Shown: positions 42,443 to 54,164, counted from the first letter of the stretch. The stretch is 64,000 nucleotides of DNA from Pseudomonas sp. AN-1 (GCF_034057115.1 NZ_CP139195.1:2728001-2792000), one strand, 5' to 3'. Notes: generated from the letters alone by a model not told the origin. Numbers and translations: made by a program.

Positions 42443-43212
42443 GCGTGGGCCTCCTCGGCGGCGGCCTCGCTGCCCAGGTACGCCTCGCGCACCTGCGGGT
42501 TGGCGGAAACGGTGGCGTAGTCGCCCTCGGCGAGGATCGAGCCGCGCGCCAGCACGGTGAGGCGGTCGCACAGGCGGCTGACCACGCTGAGGTTGTGCTC
42601 GACCATCACCACGGTGCGGCCGACCGCGGCGCGGCGCACCAGGCCGACCACCATGTCGACGTCCTCGTGGCCCATGCCCTGGGTCGGCTCGTCGAGCAGC
42701 AGCACCTTGGGCTCCAGGGCCAGGGTGGTGGCCAGCTCGAGGGCGCGCTTGCGGCCGTAGGGCAGCTCGATGGTCAGGGTATCGGCGAAGGACAGCAGGT
42801 CGACCTCGGCGAGCAGTTGCTCGGCGCGTTCGTTGAGCGCATCCAGGCAGCGCGCCGGCTTCCAGAAATGGAAGGAGTTGCCCTCGCGCTGCTGCAGGGC
42901 CACGCGCACGTTGTCGCGCACGCTCATGTGGCCGAACACGGCGGAGATCTGGAACGAGCGCACCAGGCCCAGGCGGGCGATCTCGTTGGGCTTCATGCCG
43001 GTGATCGGCTGGCCGTAGTAGAGGATCTCGCCGCGGGTCGGGGTGAGGAACTTGGTGAGCAGGTTGAACACGGTGGTCTTGCCGGCCCCGTTGGGACCGA
43101 TCAGCGCGTGGATATGGCCCTTCTGCACACGCAGATCGACCGAGTCCACCGCGGTGAAGCCGCGGAATTCCTTGGTCAGGCCGCGTGTTTCCAGCACGAA
43201 CTCTGGTGCCAT
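42439..43212 (-). CDS. livG: Liv-type ABC importer ATPase LivG
   Basis: 257 residues. Walker A GPNGAGKTTVFNLL, Walker B VLLLDEPTQGMGHEDV and H-loop VVMVEHNLSVV are intact. The signature region ELPYGRKRALELATTL is the LivG-type variant of LSGG. It provides the normal ATPase site to pair with the unusual LivF. It is the first gene of the minus-strand liv-etf operon, and a candidate LiuR site lies 57 bp upstream of its start. Confidence 0.94.
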   Translation of the reverse strand: MAPEFVLETRGLTKEFRGFTAVDSVDLRVQKGHIHALIGPNGAGKTTVFNLLTKFLTPTRGEILYYGQPITGMKPNEIARLGLVRSFQISAVFGHMSVRDNVRVALQQREGNSFHFWKPARCLDALNERAEQLLAEVDLLSFADTLTIELPYGRKRALELATTLALEPKVLLLDEPTQGMGHEDVDMVVGLVRRAAVGRTVVMVEHNLSVVSRLCDRLTVLARGSILAEGDYATVSANPQVREAYLGSEAAAEEAHA

Positions 43213-43268
43213 GGGGTGCCCTCTAACCTTGATTGTTTTTGTTGGATGAGGCGCAGGCCTTGGTGGCC

Positions 43269-43284
43269 TTTACGTAAACGTTAA
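43269..43284 (-). promoter_or_regulatory. Candidate LiuR operator upstream of livG
   Basis: TTTACGTAAACGTTAA matches the perfect palindrome in front of liuA (45896-45911) at 14 of 16 positions. It lies in the only upstream region of the liv-etf operon. The assignment rests on that match and on liuR being in the same cluster. Confidence 0.6.
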
Positions 43285-43343
43285 CAGCATGGAGCGGCGG
43301 GCGGCAAGCGCCATTCGTACGCCTTTAGTGCAGTGCAACGTGA

Positions 43344-43937
43344 TCAGCTGCGCGATTCGCGCGGCAGACGGCCCATCAGGTAGAACTCGTCGTTGGGCGG
43401 CGTGCCGGCCAGCGACACCAGGCGGTTGGACAGGCTGAAGAAGGCGGCGACGGCGCCGATGTCCCAGATGTCGTTCCGGCTGAAACCGACCGCCTGCAGG
43501 CGCGCCTGCCAGGCATCGTCGAGCACGCCGTGCTCGAAGCTCAGGTGCATGGCGAAGTCGAGCATCACCCGCTGGCGTTCGCCGATGGCGGCCGTGCGGT
43601 GGTTGATGGCGAGCTGGTCGGCCAGCTGCGGATCCTTGCTGCGGATGCGCAGCACCGCGCCGTGCGCCACCACGCAGTACAGACAGCCGTGGCGGGCGCT
43701 GGTGGCCACCACGATCATCTCCTTCTCGGCCACCGTCAGGCTGTCGGATTCGCGCTCCATCAGCGCGTCGTGCCAGGCGAAGAAGGCGCGGAACTCGTCG
43801 GGGCGGTGCGCCAGCATGAGGAACACGTTGGGCACGAAGCCGGCCTTGTCCTGCACGGCGAGGATGCGCTCGCGCAGGTCCTGCGGCAGCTCGTCGAGGG
43901 ACTCGGGAACGGGGAAGCGGCTGATCGAAGCGGTCAT
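43344..43937 (-). CDS. AhpD-like/peroxidase-related CMD-family protein
   Basis: 197 residues. The CMD fold with the redox motif CLYCVVAHGAVL (CxxC plus His) is centred near residue 85, after LTVAEKEMIVVATSARHG. The C-terminal half ends DEFYLMGRLPRESRS. Such proteins act as alkylhydroperoxidase-type reductases; the partner and substrate are unknown. It starts at 43935-43937 (MTASISRFPVPESLDELP). It lies downstream of the acyl-CoA synthetase gene on the same strand, with a large repeat in between, and upstream of the liv operon promoter. Confidence 0.88.
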   Translation of the reverse strand: MTASISRFPVPESLDELPQDLRERILAVQDKAGFVPNVFLMLAHRPDEFRAFFAWHDALMERESDSLTVAEKEMIVVATSARHGCLYCVVAHGAVLRIRSKDPQLADQLAINHRTAAIGERQRVMLDFAMHLSFEHGVLDDAWQARLQAVGFSRNDIWDIGAVAAFFSLSNRLVSLAGTPPNDEFYLMGRLPRESRS

Positions 43938-43962
43938 GCAATGGTCCTTCATCGGTCGGGTT

Positions 43963-44106
43963 GATGGTGCCCACGCTCCCGCGTGGGCACCCGGCATGCG
44001 GGCGCTCCTGCGCCCGTGCTCACGCGGGGGCACGCGGAGCGTCCGGGCGGCGTACCGTCGGGCGGCGCTCCGCGGCGGCGTTCCCACGCGGAGCGCAGGA
44101 ACGATC
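43963..44106. repeat. CCCACGC/GCGTGGG inverted element, large copy
   Basis: The left end GATGGTGCCCACGCTCCCGC (hairpin with GTGGGCAC) and the right end TTCCCACGCGGAGCGCAGGA followed by ACGATC enclose a GC-rich middle. It is related to the element at 47208-47294 and sits between the synthetase stop and the AhpD-like start. Confidence 0.7.
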
Positions 44107-44119
44107 GGCGCAGCGCCGC

Positions 44120-45799
<1,680 letters not shown>

Positions 45800-45895
45800 A
45801 GAATCCCTCAGTCTTATGTTTGTTATGAGGTTTGCCACTTCTGAGACTTGCTGTCCCGGGGCGACCGGGGTTGTTGACAGTCGCCGCGGGGTTTG

Positions 45896-45911
45896 TTTAC
45901 GTTAACGTAAA
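45896..45911. promoter_or_regulatory. Perfect 16-bp palindrome, candidate LiuR operator, with liuA promoter
   Basis: TTTACGTTAACGTAAA is fully palindromic. A consensus -35 TTGACA lies at 45874-45879; with a 17-bp spacer the -10 would fall inside the palindrome, so bound protein would block polymerase. The site is about 97 bp from the synthetase start and 128 bp from the liuA start. Confidence 0.75.
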
Positions 45912-46039
45912 GGTTACCGACTGACAACCCACCCCGGAACGGCAGGCGCCGGACTGGAACGGGGGCTCCGGGAGCAGCGCACCGGTTACCGTACTAACCT
46001 GCAAACCGCACAACTACAAGACAGACAAAAGGTGGTTCC

Positions 46040-47203
46040 ATGACTTACTCCAGCCTCAACTTCGCCCTCGGTGAAACCGTCGACATGCTGCGCGACCAGG
46101 TGCGCGCCTTCGTGGACGCCGAGCTGGCGCCGCGTGCCGCCGAGATCGACGCCACCAACACCTTCCCCATGGACATGTGGAAGAAGTTCGGCGAGATGGG
46201 CCTGCTCGGCATCACCGTGCCGGAGGAGTACGGCGGCGCGGGCATGGGCTACCTGGCCCACGTGGTGGCCATGGAGGAGATCAGCCGCGCCTCGGCCTCG
46301 GTGGCGCTGTCCTACGGCGCGCACTCCAACCTGTGCGTCAACCAGATCAAGCGCAACGGCAGCGAGGCGCAGAAGCAGAAGTACCTGCCCAAGCTGATCA
46401 GCGGCGAGCACGTCGGCGCGCTGGCGATGAGCGAGCCGAACGCCGGCTCCGACGTGGTCTCGATGAAGCTGCGCGCCGAGAAGCGCGGCGACCGCTTCGT
46501 CCTCAACGGCAGCAAGACCTGGATCACCAACGGCCCGGACGCCAACACCTACGTGATCTACGCCAAGACCGACCTGGACAAGGGCGCGCACGGCATCACC
46601 GCGTTCATCGTCGAGCGCGACTGGAAGGGTTTCACCCGCGGCAGCAAGTTCGACAAGCTGGGCATGCGCGGCTCCAACACCTGCGAGCTGTTCTTCGACG
46701 ACGTCGAGGTGCCGGAGGAGAACGTCCTCGGCCAGCTCAACGGCGGCGTGCGCGTGCTGATGAGCGGCCTCGACTACGAGCGCGTGGTGCTGGCCGGCGG
46801 CCCGGTCGGCATCATGCAGTCCTGCCTGGACGTGGTGGTGCCCTACATCCACGACCGCAAGCAGTTCGGCCAGGCCATCGGCGAGTTCCAGTTCATCCAG
46901 GGCAAGGTCGCCGACATGTACACCCAGCTCAACGCCAGCCGCGCCTACCTGTACACCGTGGCGCAGGCCTGCGACCGCGGCGAGACCACCCGCAAGGACG
47001 CCGCCGGGGTGATCCTCTACACCGCCGAGAATGCCACCCAGATGGCCCTGCAGGCGATCCAGATCCTCGGCGGCAACGGCTACATCAACGAGTTCCCCAC
47101 CGGACGCCTGCTGCGCGACGCCAAGCTCTACGAGATCGGCGCCGGCACCAGCGAGATCCGCCGCATGCTGATCGGCCGCGAGCTGTTCAACGAGTCGAAA
47201 TGA
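46040..47203 (+). CDS. liuA: Isovaleryl-CoA dehydrogenase LiuA
   Basis: 387 residues, normal for acyl-CoA dehydrogenases. ACAD signatures [14 protein letters not shown] and [20 protein letters not shown] are present. The Glu in [12 protein letters not shown] (near residue 250) is in the position special to isovaleryl-CoA dehydrogenases, where the catalytic base has moved to helix G. It oxidises isovaleryl-CoA to 3-methylcrotonyl-CoA with FAD and passes electrons to ETF, whose genes lie 8 kb away in the liv operon. The ATG at 46040 follows AAAAGGTGGTTCC. Confidence 0.97.
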   Translation: MTYSSLNFALGETVDMLRDQVRAFVDAELAPRAAEIDATNTFPMDMWKKFGEMGLLGITVPEEYGGAGMGYLAHVVAMEEISRASASVALSYGAHSNLCVNQIKRNGSEAQKQKYLPKLISGEHVGALAMSEPNAGSDVVSMKLRAEKRGDRFVLNGSKTWITNGPDANTYVIYAKTDLDKGAHGITAFIVERDWKGFTRGSKFDKLGMRGSNTCELFFDDVEVPEENVLGQLNGGVRVLMSGLDYERVVLAGGPVGIMQSCLDVVVPYIHDRKQFGQAIGEFQFIQGKVADMYTQLNASRAYLYTVAQACDRGETTRKDAAGVILYTAENATQMALQAIQILGGNGYINEFPTGRLLRDAKLYEIGAGTSEIRRMLIGRELFNESK

Positions 47204-47207
47204 GCAT

Positions 47208-47294
47208 GATGGTGCCCACGCTCCGGCGTGGGCACCCCGAACGGACGCTCAGCGTCCTCAAGCGGCACTCCCACGCCGGAGCGTGGGAGCGATC
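47208..47294. repeat. CCCACGC/GCGTGGG inverted element between liuA and liuB
   Basis: The left end GATGGTGCCCACGCTCCGGC and the right end CTCCCACGCCGGAGCGTGGG followed by AGCGATC form a nested hairpin pair. It separates liuA from liuB by 112 bp and could reduce transcription or stabilise the liuA message. Confidence 0.75.
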
Positions 47295-47315
47295 GATCCC
47301 GACGGAGTGAGCCCC

Positions 47316-48923
47316 ATGGCCATCCTGCACACCCAGATCAATACCCGTTCGCCGGAGTTCGCCGCCAACAGCGCGGCCATGCTCGAACAGGTGAACAACC
47401 TGCGCGCCCTGCTCGGGCGCATCAGCGAGGGCGGCGGCGTCGCCGCCCAGCAGCGTCACACCGCGCGCGGCAAGCTGCTGGTGCGCGAGCGCATCAACGC
47501 CCTGCTCGACCCGGGCTCGGCCTTCCTCGAGGTTTCCGCGCTGGCCGCCCACGAGGTGTACGGCGAGGACGTGCCGGCCGCCGGCGTGGTCGCCGGCATC
47601 GGCCGGGTCGAGGGCGTCGAGTGCATGATCATCGGCAACGACGCCACCGTGAAGGGCGGCAGCTACTACCCGCTGACCGTCAAGAAGCACCTGCGCGCGC
47701 AGACCATCGCCCAGCAGAACCGCCTGCCGTGCATCTACCTGGTCGACTCCGGCGGCGCCAACCTGCCGCGCCAGGACGAGGTGTTCCCCGACCGCGAGCA
47801 CTTCGGCCGCATCTTCTTCAACCAGGCCAACATGAGCGCCCAGGGCATCCCGCAGATCGCCGTGGTGATGGGCTCGTGCACCGCCGGCGGCGCCTACGTG
47901 CCGGCGATGGCCGACGAGACCATCATGGTGCGCAACCAGGCGACCATCTTCCTCGCCGGCCCGCCGCTGGTGAAGGCCGCCACCGGCGAGGTGGTCACCG
48001 CCGAGGAACTGGGCGGCGCCGACGTGCACTGCAAGACCTCCGGGGTGGCCGACCACTACGCCGAGAACGACGCCCATGCGCTGGCCATCGCCCGCCGCTG
48101 CGTGGCCAACCTCAACTGGCGCAAGCAGGGCCAGCTGGAAAGCGTCGCCCCGCGCGCACCGCTGTACGCCGGCGAGGAGCTGTACGGGGTGATCCCGGCC
48201 GACGCCAAGCAGCCGTTCGACGTGCGCGAGGTGATCGCCCGCCTGGTCGACGGCAGCGATTTCGACGAGTTCAAGGCGCTGTTCGGCACCACCCTGGTGT
48301 GCGGCTTCGCCCGCCTGCACGGCTATCCCGTAGCCATCCTCGCCAACAACGGCATCCTGTTCGCCGAAGCGGCGCAGAAGGGCGCGCACTTCATCGAGCT
48401 GGCCTGCCAGCGCGGCATCCCCCTGCTGTTCCTGCAGAACATCACCGGCTTCATGGTCGGCCAGAAGTACGAGGCCGGCGGCATCGCCAAGCACGGCGCC
48501 AAGCTGGTTACCGCGGTGGCCTGCGCCAAGGTGCCGAAGTTCACAGTGATCATCGGCGGCAGCTTCGGCGCCGGCAACTACGGCATGTGCGGGCGCGCCT
48601 ACGACCCGCGCTTCCTGTGGATGTGGCCGAACGCGCGGATCGGCGTGATGGGCGCGGCCCAGGCCGCCGGCGTGCTCACCCAGGTCAAGCGCGAGCAGGT
48701 CGAGCGCAGCGGCAAGACCTTCTCCGCCGCCGAGGAGGAAGCCATCCGCCAGCCGATCCTCGAGCAGTACGAGCGCCAGGGCCACCCCTACTACTCCAGC
48801 GCGCGGCTGTGGGATGACGGCGTGATCGACCCGGCGCAGACTCGGCAGGTACTGGCGCTGGCGCTGTCGGCCAGCCTGAACGCCCCCATCGAGCCGACCC
48901 CGTTCGGCGTGTTCCGGATGTAA
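47316..48923 (+). CDS. liuB: 3-Methylcrotonyl-CoA carboxylase, carboxyltransferase subunit LiuB
   Basis: 535 residues, the P. aeruginosa length. Carboxyltransferase (crotonase-like) domains include [20 protein letters not shown] and [19 protein letters not shown] in the N-domain, and [20 protein letters not shown] and [20 protein letters not shown] in the C-domain. It transfers CO2 from biotin on LiuD to 3-methylcrotonyl-CoA, giving 3-methylglutaconyl-CoA. Start at ATG 47316 ([15 protein letters not shown]); an upstream frame overlaps the repeat and was rejected. Confidence 0.97.
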   Translation: MAILHTQINTRSPEFAANSAAMLEQVNNLRALLGRISEGGGVAAQQRHTARGKLLVRERINALLDPGSAFLEVSALAAHEVYGEDVPAAGVVAGIGRVEGVECMIIGNDATVKGGSYYPLTVKKHLRAQTIAQQNRLPCIYLVDSGGANLPRQDEVFPDREHFGRIFFNQANMSAQGIPQIAVVMGSCTAGGAYVPAMADETIMVRNQATIFLAGPPLVKAATGEVVTAEELGGADVHCKTSGVADHYAENDAHALAIARRCVANLNWRKQGQLESVAPRAPLYAGEELYGVIPADAKQPFDVREVIARLVDGSDFDEFKALFGTTLVCGFARLHGYPVAILANNGILFAEAAQKGAHFIELACQRGIPLLFLQNITGFMVGQKYEAGGIAKHGAKLVTAVACAKVPKFTVIIGGSFGAGNYGMCGRAYDPRFLWMWPNARIGVMGAAQAAGVLTQVKREQVERSGKTFSAAEEEAIRQPILEQYERQGHPYYSSARLWDDGVIDPAQTRQVLALALSASLNAPIEPTPFGVFRM

Positions 48924-48934
48924 GAGGCCCCGAG

Positions 48935-49735
48935 ATGAGCGACTTCCAGACCATCCAGCTCGACTTCGATCCGCGCGGCTTCGCCACCCTGTGGCTGGAC
49001 CGCGCCGACAAGAACAACGCCTTCAACGCCACCATGATCCGCGAGCTGATCGACGCCCTCGACCGGGTCAAGGACCACCCCGAACTGCGCTTCCTGATCC
49101 TGCGCGGGCGCGGCAAGCACTTTTCCGCCGGCGCCGATCTCGCCTGGATGCGCGAGGCCGCCGAGCTGGACTACGACGCCAACCTGACGGACGCCCACGA
49201 GCTGGGCGAGCTGATGTACAACCTCTACCACCTGCCCCTGCCGACCCTGGCCGTGGTGCAGGGCGCCGCCTTCGGCGGCGCGGTGGGCCTCGCCGCCTGC
49301 TGCGACATCGCCATCGGCGCCGAGGACGCGCTGTTCTCGCTGTCTGAGGTGCGCATCGGCCTGGCCCCGGCGGTGATCAGCCCGTTCGTGGTCAAGGCCA
49401 TCGGCGAGCGCGCCGCGCGCCGCTACGCGCTGTCCGCCGAGCGCTTCAATGGCCCCCGCGCCCGCGAACTGGGCCTGCTCGCCGAGTGCTACCCGGCCGC
49501 CGAGCTGGACGCCGCGCTGGAGCGCTGGATCGCCGACCTGCAGCTGAACAGCCCGCAGGCGATGAAGGCGACCAAGGACCTGCTCGGCGAGGTCGGCAGC
49601 GCCGAGCTGTCGCCGGCCCTGCGCCGCCACACCGAAAGCGCCATCGCCCGCCTGCGCGTCAGCCAGGAAGGCCAGGAGGGCCTGCGCGCCTTCCTCGAGA
49701 AACGCAGCCCCGCCTGGCAGGAGAAGCACGCATGA
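48935..49735 (+). CDS. liuC: 3-Methylglutaconyl-CoA hydratase LiuC
   Basis: 266 residues, crotonase family. The oxyanion-hole segments are LRGRGKHFSAGADLAWM and GAAFGGAVGLAACCDIAI. It hydrates 3-methylglutaconyl-CoA to HMG-CoA. It starts 11 bp after liuB and overlaps liuD by 4 bp (ATGA), so translation is coupled. Other enoyl-CoA hydratase activities are excluded mainly by context. Confidence 0.95.
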   Translation: MSDFQTIQLDFDPRGFATLWLDRADKNNAFNATMIRELIDALDRVKDHPELRFLILRGRGKHFSAGADLAWMREAAELDYDANLTDAHELGELMYNLYHLPLPTLAVVQGAAFGGAVGLAACCDIAIGAEDALFSLSEVRIGLAPAVISPFVVKAIGERAARRYALSAERFNGPRARELGLLAECYPAAELDAALERWIADLQLNSPQAMKATKDLLGEVGSAELSPALRRHTESAIARLRVSQEGQEGLRAFLEKRSPAWQEKHA

Positions 49736-51684
49736 CCCGACACATCGACACCCTGCTGGTGGCCAACCGCGGCGAGATCGCCTGCCGGGTGATGCGCACC
49801 GCCAAGGCCCTGGGCCTGACCACCGTGGCCGTGCACAGCGCCATCGACGCCGACGCCCGCCACGCCCGCGAGGCCGACATCCGCGTCGACCTCGGCGGCG
49901 CCAAGCCGGCCGACAGCTACCTGCTGGTCGACAAGCTGATCGCCGCCGCCAAGGCCAGCGGCGCCCAGGCCATCCACCCCGGCTACGGCTTCCTCTCCGA
50001 GAACGCCGGCTTCGCCCGCGCCATCGAGGCGGCCGGGCTGATCTTCCTCGGCCCGCCGGCCAGCGCCATCGACGCCATGGGCAGCAAGTCGGCGGCCAAG
50101 GCGCTGATGGAAACCGCCGGCGTGCCGCTGGTGCCCGGCTACCACGGCGAGGCCCAGGACTACGAAACCTTCCGCACCGCCGCCGAGGTGATCGGCTACC
50201 CGGTGCTGCTCAAGGCCGCCGCCGGCGGCGGCGGCAAGGGCATGAAGGTGGTCGAGCGCGAGAGCGAGCTGGCCGAGGCGCTGGCCTCCGCCCAGCGCGA
50301 GGCGCAGGCCGCCTTCGGCGACTCGCGCATGCTGGTGGAAAAGTACGTGCTCAAGCCGCGCCACGTGGAGATCCAGGTGTTCGCCGACCAGCACGGCAAC
50401 TGCCTGTACCTCAACGAGCGCGACTGCTCGATCCAGCGCCGCCACCAGAAGGTGGTCGAGGAAGCCCCGGCCCCGGGCCTGTCGCCGGCGCTGCGCCGCG
50501 CCATGGGCGAGGCGGCGGTCAAGGCGGCCCAGGCCATCGGCTACGTCGGCGCCGGCACCGTGGAGTTCCTGCTGGATGCGCGCGGCGAGTTCTTCTTCAT
50601 GGAGATGAATACCAGGCTCCAAGTAGAACACCCGGTCACCGAGGCGATCACCGGCCTCGACCTGGTCGCCTGGCAGATCCGCGTCGCCCGCGGCGAGCCG
50701 CTGCCGATCAGCCAGGAGCAGGTGCCGCTGATCGGCCACGCCATCGAGGTGCGCCTGTACGCCGAGGATCCGGACCACGACTTCCTGCCGGCCACCGGCA
50801 CCTTGGAGCTGTACCGCGAGCCGAGCGCCGGCCCCGGCCGCCGGGTCGACAGCGGCGTGGCCGAGGGCGACACCGTCTCCCCCTTCTACGACCCGATGCT
50901 CGGCAAGCTGATCGCCTGGGGCGAGAACCGCGAGGAGGCGCGCCAGCGCCTCCTGGCCATGCTCGCCGAGACCGCGGTGGGCGGGGTCAGGACCAACCTG
51001 GCCTTCCTGCGCCGCGTGCTGGCCCACCCGGCGTTCGCCAATGCCGAGCTGGACACCGGCTTCATCCCGCGCCACCAGGCGCAGCTGCTGCCGCCTCCGG
51101 GCGAGCTGCCGGAAAGCTTCTGGCAGCTGGCCGCCAGCGCCTTCGTGCAGGGCGAGGCCGAGCGCGTGCGCGGCGACGATCCGCACTCGCCCTGGCAGGG
51201 CAACTGCGGCTGGCGCGCCGGCCTGCCGGCGGAAACCGACCTCGCCCTGAGCTGCGGCGACACCCAGCGCGTGGTGCGCCTGCGCGCCGGCAGCGCGCCG
51301 CAGGCGCGGCTGGTCGGCGAGCATCTGCTGGTCGAGCAGGACGGCCTGCGCCGCCAGCACCTGGCGATCCGCCGCGGCGACAGCCTGTACCTGCAGTGGG
51401 GCAGCGAGCTGCGCGGCGTGCAGCGCGTCGACCCGATCGCCGAGGCCGAGGCCAGCCACGCCCACCACGGCGGGCTGACCGCGCCGATGAACGGCAGCAT
51501 CGTCCGCGTGCTGGTCGAGGCCGGCCAGCACGTCGAGGCCGGCACCGCCCTGGTGGTACTGGAAGCGATGAAGATGGAGCACAGCATCCGCGCGCCGCAG
51601 GCCGGGGTGGTCAAGGGCCTGTACTGCAGCGAGGGCGAACTGGTCAGCGAAGGCGCCGCGCTGGTGGAGCTGGAAGAGGCCTGA
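49732..51684 (+). CDS. liuD: 3-Methylcrotonyl-CoA carboxylase, biotin-carrying subunit LiuD
   Basis: 650 residues. The biotin-carboxylase domain starts IDTLLVANRGEIACRVMRTA, with HPGYGFLSENAGFARA, the Gly-rich ATP loop KAAAGGGGKGMKVV and the EMNTRLQVEHPVTE block. A linker domain follows and then the biotin carrier domain with VLEAMKMEHSIRAP, whose Lys is biotinylated. It carboxylates its biotin with ATP and bicarbonate, and forms the holoenzyme with LiuB. The stop is followed by a perfect 21-bp inverted repeat. Confidence 0.97.
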   Translation: MTRHIDTLLVANRGEIACRVMRTAKALGLTTVAVHSAIDADARHAREADIRVDLGGAKPADSYLLVDKLIAAAKASGAQAIHPGYGFLSENAGFARAIEAAGLIFLGPPASAIDAMGSKSAAKALMETAGVPLVPGYHGEAQDYETFRTAAEVIGYPVLLKAAAGGGGKGMKVVERESELAEALASAQREAQAAFGDSRMLVEKYVLKPRHVEIQVFADQHGNCLYLNERDCSIQRRHQKVVEEAPAPGLSPALRRAMGEAAVKAAQAIGYVGAGTVEFLLDARGEFFFMEMNTRLQVEHPVTEAITGLDLVAWQIRVARGEPLPISQEQVPLIGHAIEVRLYAEDPDHDFLPATGTLELYREPSAGPGRRVDSGVAEGDTVSPFYDPMLGKLIAWGENREEARQRLLAMLAETAVGGVRTNLAFLRRVLAHPAFANAELDTGFIPRHQAQLLPPPGELPESFWQLAASAFVQGEAERVRGDDPHSPWQGNCGWRAGLPAETDLALSCGDTQRVVRLRAGSAPQARLVGEHLLVEQDGLRRQHLAIRRGDSLYLQWGSELRGVQRVDPIAEAEASHAHHGGLTAPMNGSIVRVLVEAGQHVEAGTALVVLEAMKMEHSIRAPQAGVVKGLYCSEGELVSEGAALVELEEA

Positions 51685-51702
51685 AAGCAGACGCCAGTCC
51701 CT

Positions 51703-51758
51703 GTAGGGGCGAATTCATTCGCCATGTATGGTGCAAGGGCGAATGAATTCGCCCCTAC
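51703..51758. repeat. 21-bp perfect inverted repeat between liuD and liuE
   Basis: Arms 51703-51723 and 51738-51758 are exact inverse copies (core GGCGAATGAATTCGCCCCTA) with a 14-bp loop, starting 18 bp after the liuD stop. No other copy is seen in the window. It should fold into a very stable mRNA hairpin within the operon. Confidence 0.85.
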
Positions 51759-51816
51759 GGTCAAGCCCATCACCAACCGGCGTCACAGAGCCCACCGCCC
51801 GACACGGAAACCGCAG

Positions 51817-52731
51817 ATGAAGACAACCACCATTGCCCTGCCCCAGCACGTCCGCCTGGTCGAAGTCGGCCCGCGCGACGGCCTGCAGAACGAGAAACAG
51901 CCGATCAGCGTCGCCGACAAGGTGCGCCTGGTCGACGACCTGAGCGCCGCCGGCGTCGAATACGTCGAGGTCGGCAGCTTCGTCTCGCCCAAGTGGGTGC
52001 CGCAGATGGCCGGCTCCGCCGAGGTGTTCGCCCAGATCCGGCAGAAATCCGGCGTCACCTACGCCGCACTGACCCCCAACATGCAGGGCTTCGAGGCGGC
52101 CATGCTCGCCGGGGTGAAGGAGGTCGCGGTGTTCGCCGCCGCCAGCGAGGCCTTCTCGCAGAAGAACATCAACTGCTCGATCAGCGAGAGCCTGCAGCGC
52201 TTCGTGCCGGTGATGGACGCCGCCCGCGAGCAGGGCATCCGCGTGCGCGGCTACGTGTCCTGCGTGCTCGGCTGCCCCTACGAGGGCGAGGTCGCCCCGC
52301 AGCAGGTCGCCGCGGTGGCCCGCGAGCTGTTCGAGATGGGCTGCTACGAGATCTCCTTGGGCGACACCATCGGCACCGGCACCGCCGGCAAGACCCGCAC
52401 CCTGTTCGAGACGGTCGGCCGCGACATCCCGCGCGACAAGCTGGCCGGGCACTTCCACGACACCTACGGCCAGGCGCTGGCGAACATCTACGCCAGCCTG
52501 CTGGAAGGCATCCACGTGTTCGACAGCTCGGTGGCAGGCCTCGGCGGCTGCCCCTACGCCAAGGGGGCGAGCGGCAACGTGGCCAGCGAGGACGTGCTCT
52601 ATCTGCTCAACGGCCTGGGCATCCACACCGGCATCGACATCGACGCGCTGATCGCCGCCGGCGAGCGCATCTGCGCCGTGCTCGGCCGCGACAACGGCTC
52701 GCGGGTGGCGCGCGCCCGGCGCGGCGCCTGA
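51817..52731 (+). CDS. liuE: Hydroxymethylglutaryl-CoA lyase LiuE
   Basis: 304 residues. It is a TIM-barrel HMGL-like protein with [14 protein letters not shown] near the N-terminus, [26 protein letters not shown] and the catalytic-Cys loop [16 protein letters not shown]. It splits HMG-CoA into acetyl-CoA and acetoacetate, the last step of leucine degradation. Start [18 protein letters not shown] at 51817. The acetoacetate can be handled by the two CoA-transferase subunits encoded next. Confidence 0.96.
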   Translation: MKTTTIALPQHVRLVEVGPRDGLQNEKQPISVADKVRLVDDLSAAGVEYVEVGSFVSPKWVPQMAGSAEVFAQIRQKSGVTYAALTPNMQGFEAAMLAGVKEVAVFAAASEAFSQKNINCSISESLQRFVPVMDAAREQGIRVRGYVSCVLGCPYEGEVAPQQVAAVARELFEMGCYEISLGDTIGTGTAGKTRTLFETVGRDIPRDKLAGHFHDTYGQALANIYASLLEGIHVFDSSVAGLGGCPYAKGASGNVASEDVLYLLNGLGIHTGIDIDALIAAGERICAVLGRDNGSRVARARRGA

Positions 52732-52743
52732 CGCTCTTCTCCC

Positions 52744-52765
52744 CCTCTCCCGCCAGCGGGAGAGG
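52744..52765 (+). other. Intercistronic hairpin between liuE and the CoA-transferase genes
   Basis: Perfect 9-bp stem CCTCTCCCG / CGGGAGAGG with a CCAG loop and no T-tract, 12 bp after the liuE stop. It is more likely a stability element or dispersed repeat than a full terminator. Confidence 0.55.
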
Positions 52766-52813
52766 CAGCACAACACCCGACGCCACGAACAGAACAACAA
52801 GCGAGGCATCCCG

Positions 52814-53524
52814 ATGAACAAGCTCTACCCCAACGCCCACGCCGCCCTCGACGGGCTGGTGGAGGACGGCATGACCATCGCCGTCGGCGGCTTCGGCCTG
52901 TGCGGCATCCCCGAGGCGCTGATCGCCGCCCTGCGCGACAGCGGCCGCAAGAACCTCACCGCCATCAGCAACAACGCCGGCGTCGACGGCTTCGGCCTCG
53001 GCCAGCTGCTCGCCACCCGGCAGATCAAGAAGATGATTTCCTCCTACGTCGGCGAGAACAAGGAGTTCGAGCGCCAGTACCTGGCCGGCGAGCTGGAGCT
53101 GGAGTTCACCCCGCAGGGCACCCTGGCCGAGAAGCTGCGCGCCGGCGGCGCCGGCATCCCGGCGTTCTTCACCAAGACCGGCTACGGCACCCTGGTCGCC
53201 GAGGGCAAGGAGACCCGCCAGTTCGACGGCGAGTGGTACGTCATGGAGCGTTCGCTGACCGCCGACGTGGCGCTGGTCAAGGCGTGGAAGGCCGACAAGG
53301 CCGGCAACCTGCTGTTCCGCAAGACCGCGCGCAACTTCAACCCGCTGGCGGCGATGGCCGGCAAGGTCTGCGTGGTCGAGGTCGAGGAGCTGGTCGAGAC
53401 CGGCGCGCTGGACGCCGACCAGATCCACCTGCCGGGCATCTACGTGCAGCGCATCGTGGTCAACGCCACGCCCGAGAAACGCATCGAGCAACGCACACTT
53501 TCTACAAAAGCAGGGAGGAGCTGA
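52814..53524 (+). CDS. 3-Oxoacid CoA-transferase, subunit A
   Basis: 236 residues. The CoA-transferase family I alpha signature [10 protein letters not shown] lies near residue 25, with [29 protein letters not shown] and [15 protein letters not shown]. With subunit B it moves CoA from succinyl-CoA (or another donor) to acetoacetate. Related pairs act on dehydrocarnitine (DhcAB) in P. aeruginosa, but here the liu context makes acetoacetate the likely substrate. It lies 82 bp after liuE and 3 bp before subunit B. Confidence 0.92.
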   Translation: MNKLYPNAHAALDGLVEDGMTIAVGGFGLCGIPEALIAALRDSGRKNLTAISNNAGVDGFGLGQLLATRQIKKMISSYVGENKEFERQYLAGELELEFTPQGTLAEKLRAGGAGIPAFFTKTGYGTLVAEGKETRQFDGEWYVMERSLTADVALVKAWKADKAGNLLFRKTARNFNPLAAMAGKVCVVEVEELVETGALDADQIHLPGIYVQRIVVNATPEKRIEQRTLSTKAGRS

Positions 53525-53527
53525 ACC

Positions 53528-54157
53528 ATGGCCTGGACCCGCGAACAGATGGCGCAGCGCGCCGCCCAGGAGCTGCAGGACGGCTTCTACGTCAACCTCG
53601 GCATCGGCCTGCCGACCCTGGTGGCCAACTACATCCCCGAAGGCATGGACGTCTGGCTGCAGAGCGAGAACGGCCTGCTCGGCATCGGCCCGTTCCCCAC
53701 CGAGGACGAGGTCGACCCGGACCTGATCAACGCCGGCAAGCAGACCATCACCACCCTGCCCGGCAGCAGCTTCTTCGACAGCGCGGCAAGCTTCGCGATG
53801 ATCCGCGGCGGCCACATCAACCTGTCGATCCTCGGCGCCATGCAGGTGTCGGCCCAGGGCGACCTGGCCAACTGGATGATCCCCGGCAAGATGGTCAAGG
53901 GCATGGGCGGGGCGATGGACCTGGTGGCCGGGGTCAAGCGCGTGGTGGTGCTGATGGAGCACACCGCCAAGGGCGGCGCGCACAAGATCCTCGAGCACTG
54001 CGACCTGCCGCTGACCGGCGTCGGCGTGGTCGACCGCATCATCACCGACCTGGCCGTGCTCGACGTCACCGCAGAGGGCCTCAGGCTGGTCGAGCTGGCC
54101 GAGGGCGTCAGCTTCGACGAGCTGCAGGCCGCCACCGGCTGCCTGGTCCAGCGCTAA
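53528..54157 (+). CDS. 3-Oxoacid CoA-transferase, subunit B
   Basis: 209 residues. The catalytic glutamate is in the family signature [10 protein letters not shown], followed by [18 protein letters not shown] and [33 protein letters not shown] just before the ATG gives a strong ribosome-binding site. In several pseudomonads an acetyl-CoA acetyltransferase gene comes next; here only repeats and a short non-coding stretch follow before liuR. Confidence 0.93.
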   Translation: MAWTREQMAQRAAQELQDGFYVNLGIGLPTLVANYIPEGMDVWLQSENGLLGIGPFPTEDEVDPDLINAGKQTITTLPGSSFFDSAASFAMIRGGHINLSILGAMQVSAQGDLANWMIPGKMVKGMGGAMDLVAGVKRVVVLMEHTAKGGAHKILEHCDLPLTGVGVVDRIITDLAVLDVTAEGLRLVELAEGVSFDELQAATGCLVQR

Positions 54158-54164
54158 GGCTTGC

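Noticed and set aside
43963-44106. Possible CRISPR-like repeats in the CCCACGC/GCGTGGG elements
   Set aside because: The units are inverted and dispersed singly, without regular direct repeats and spacers, and no cas genes are present.
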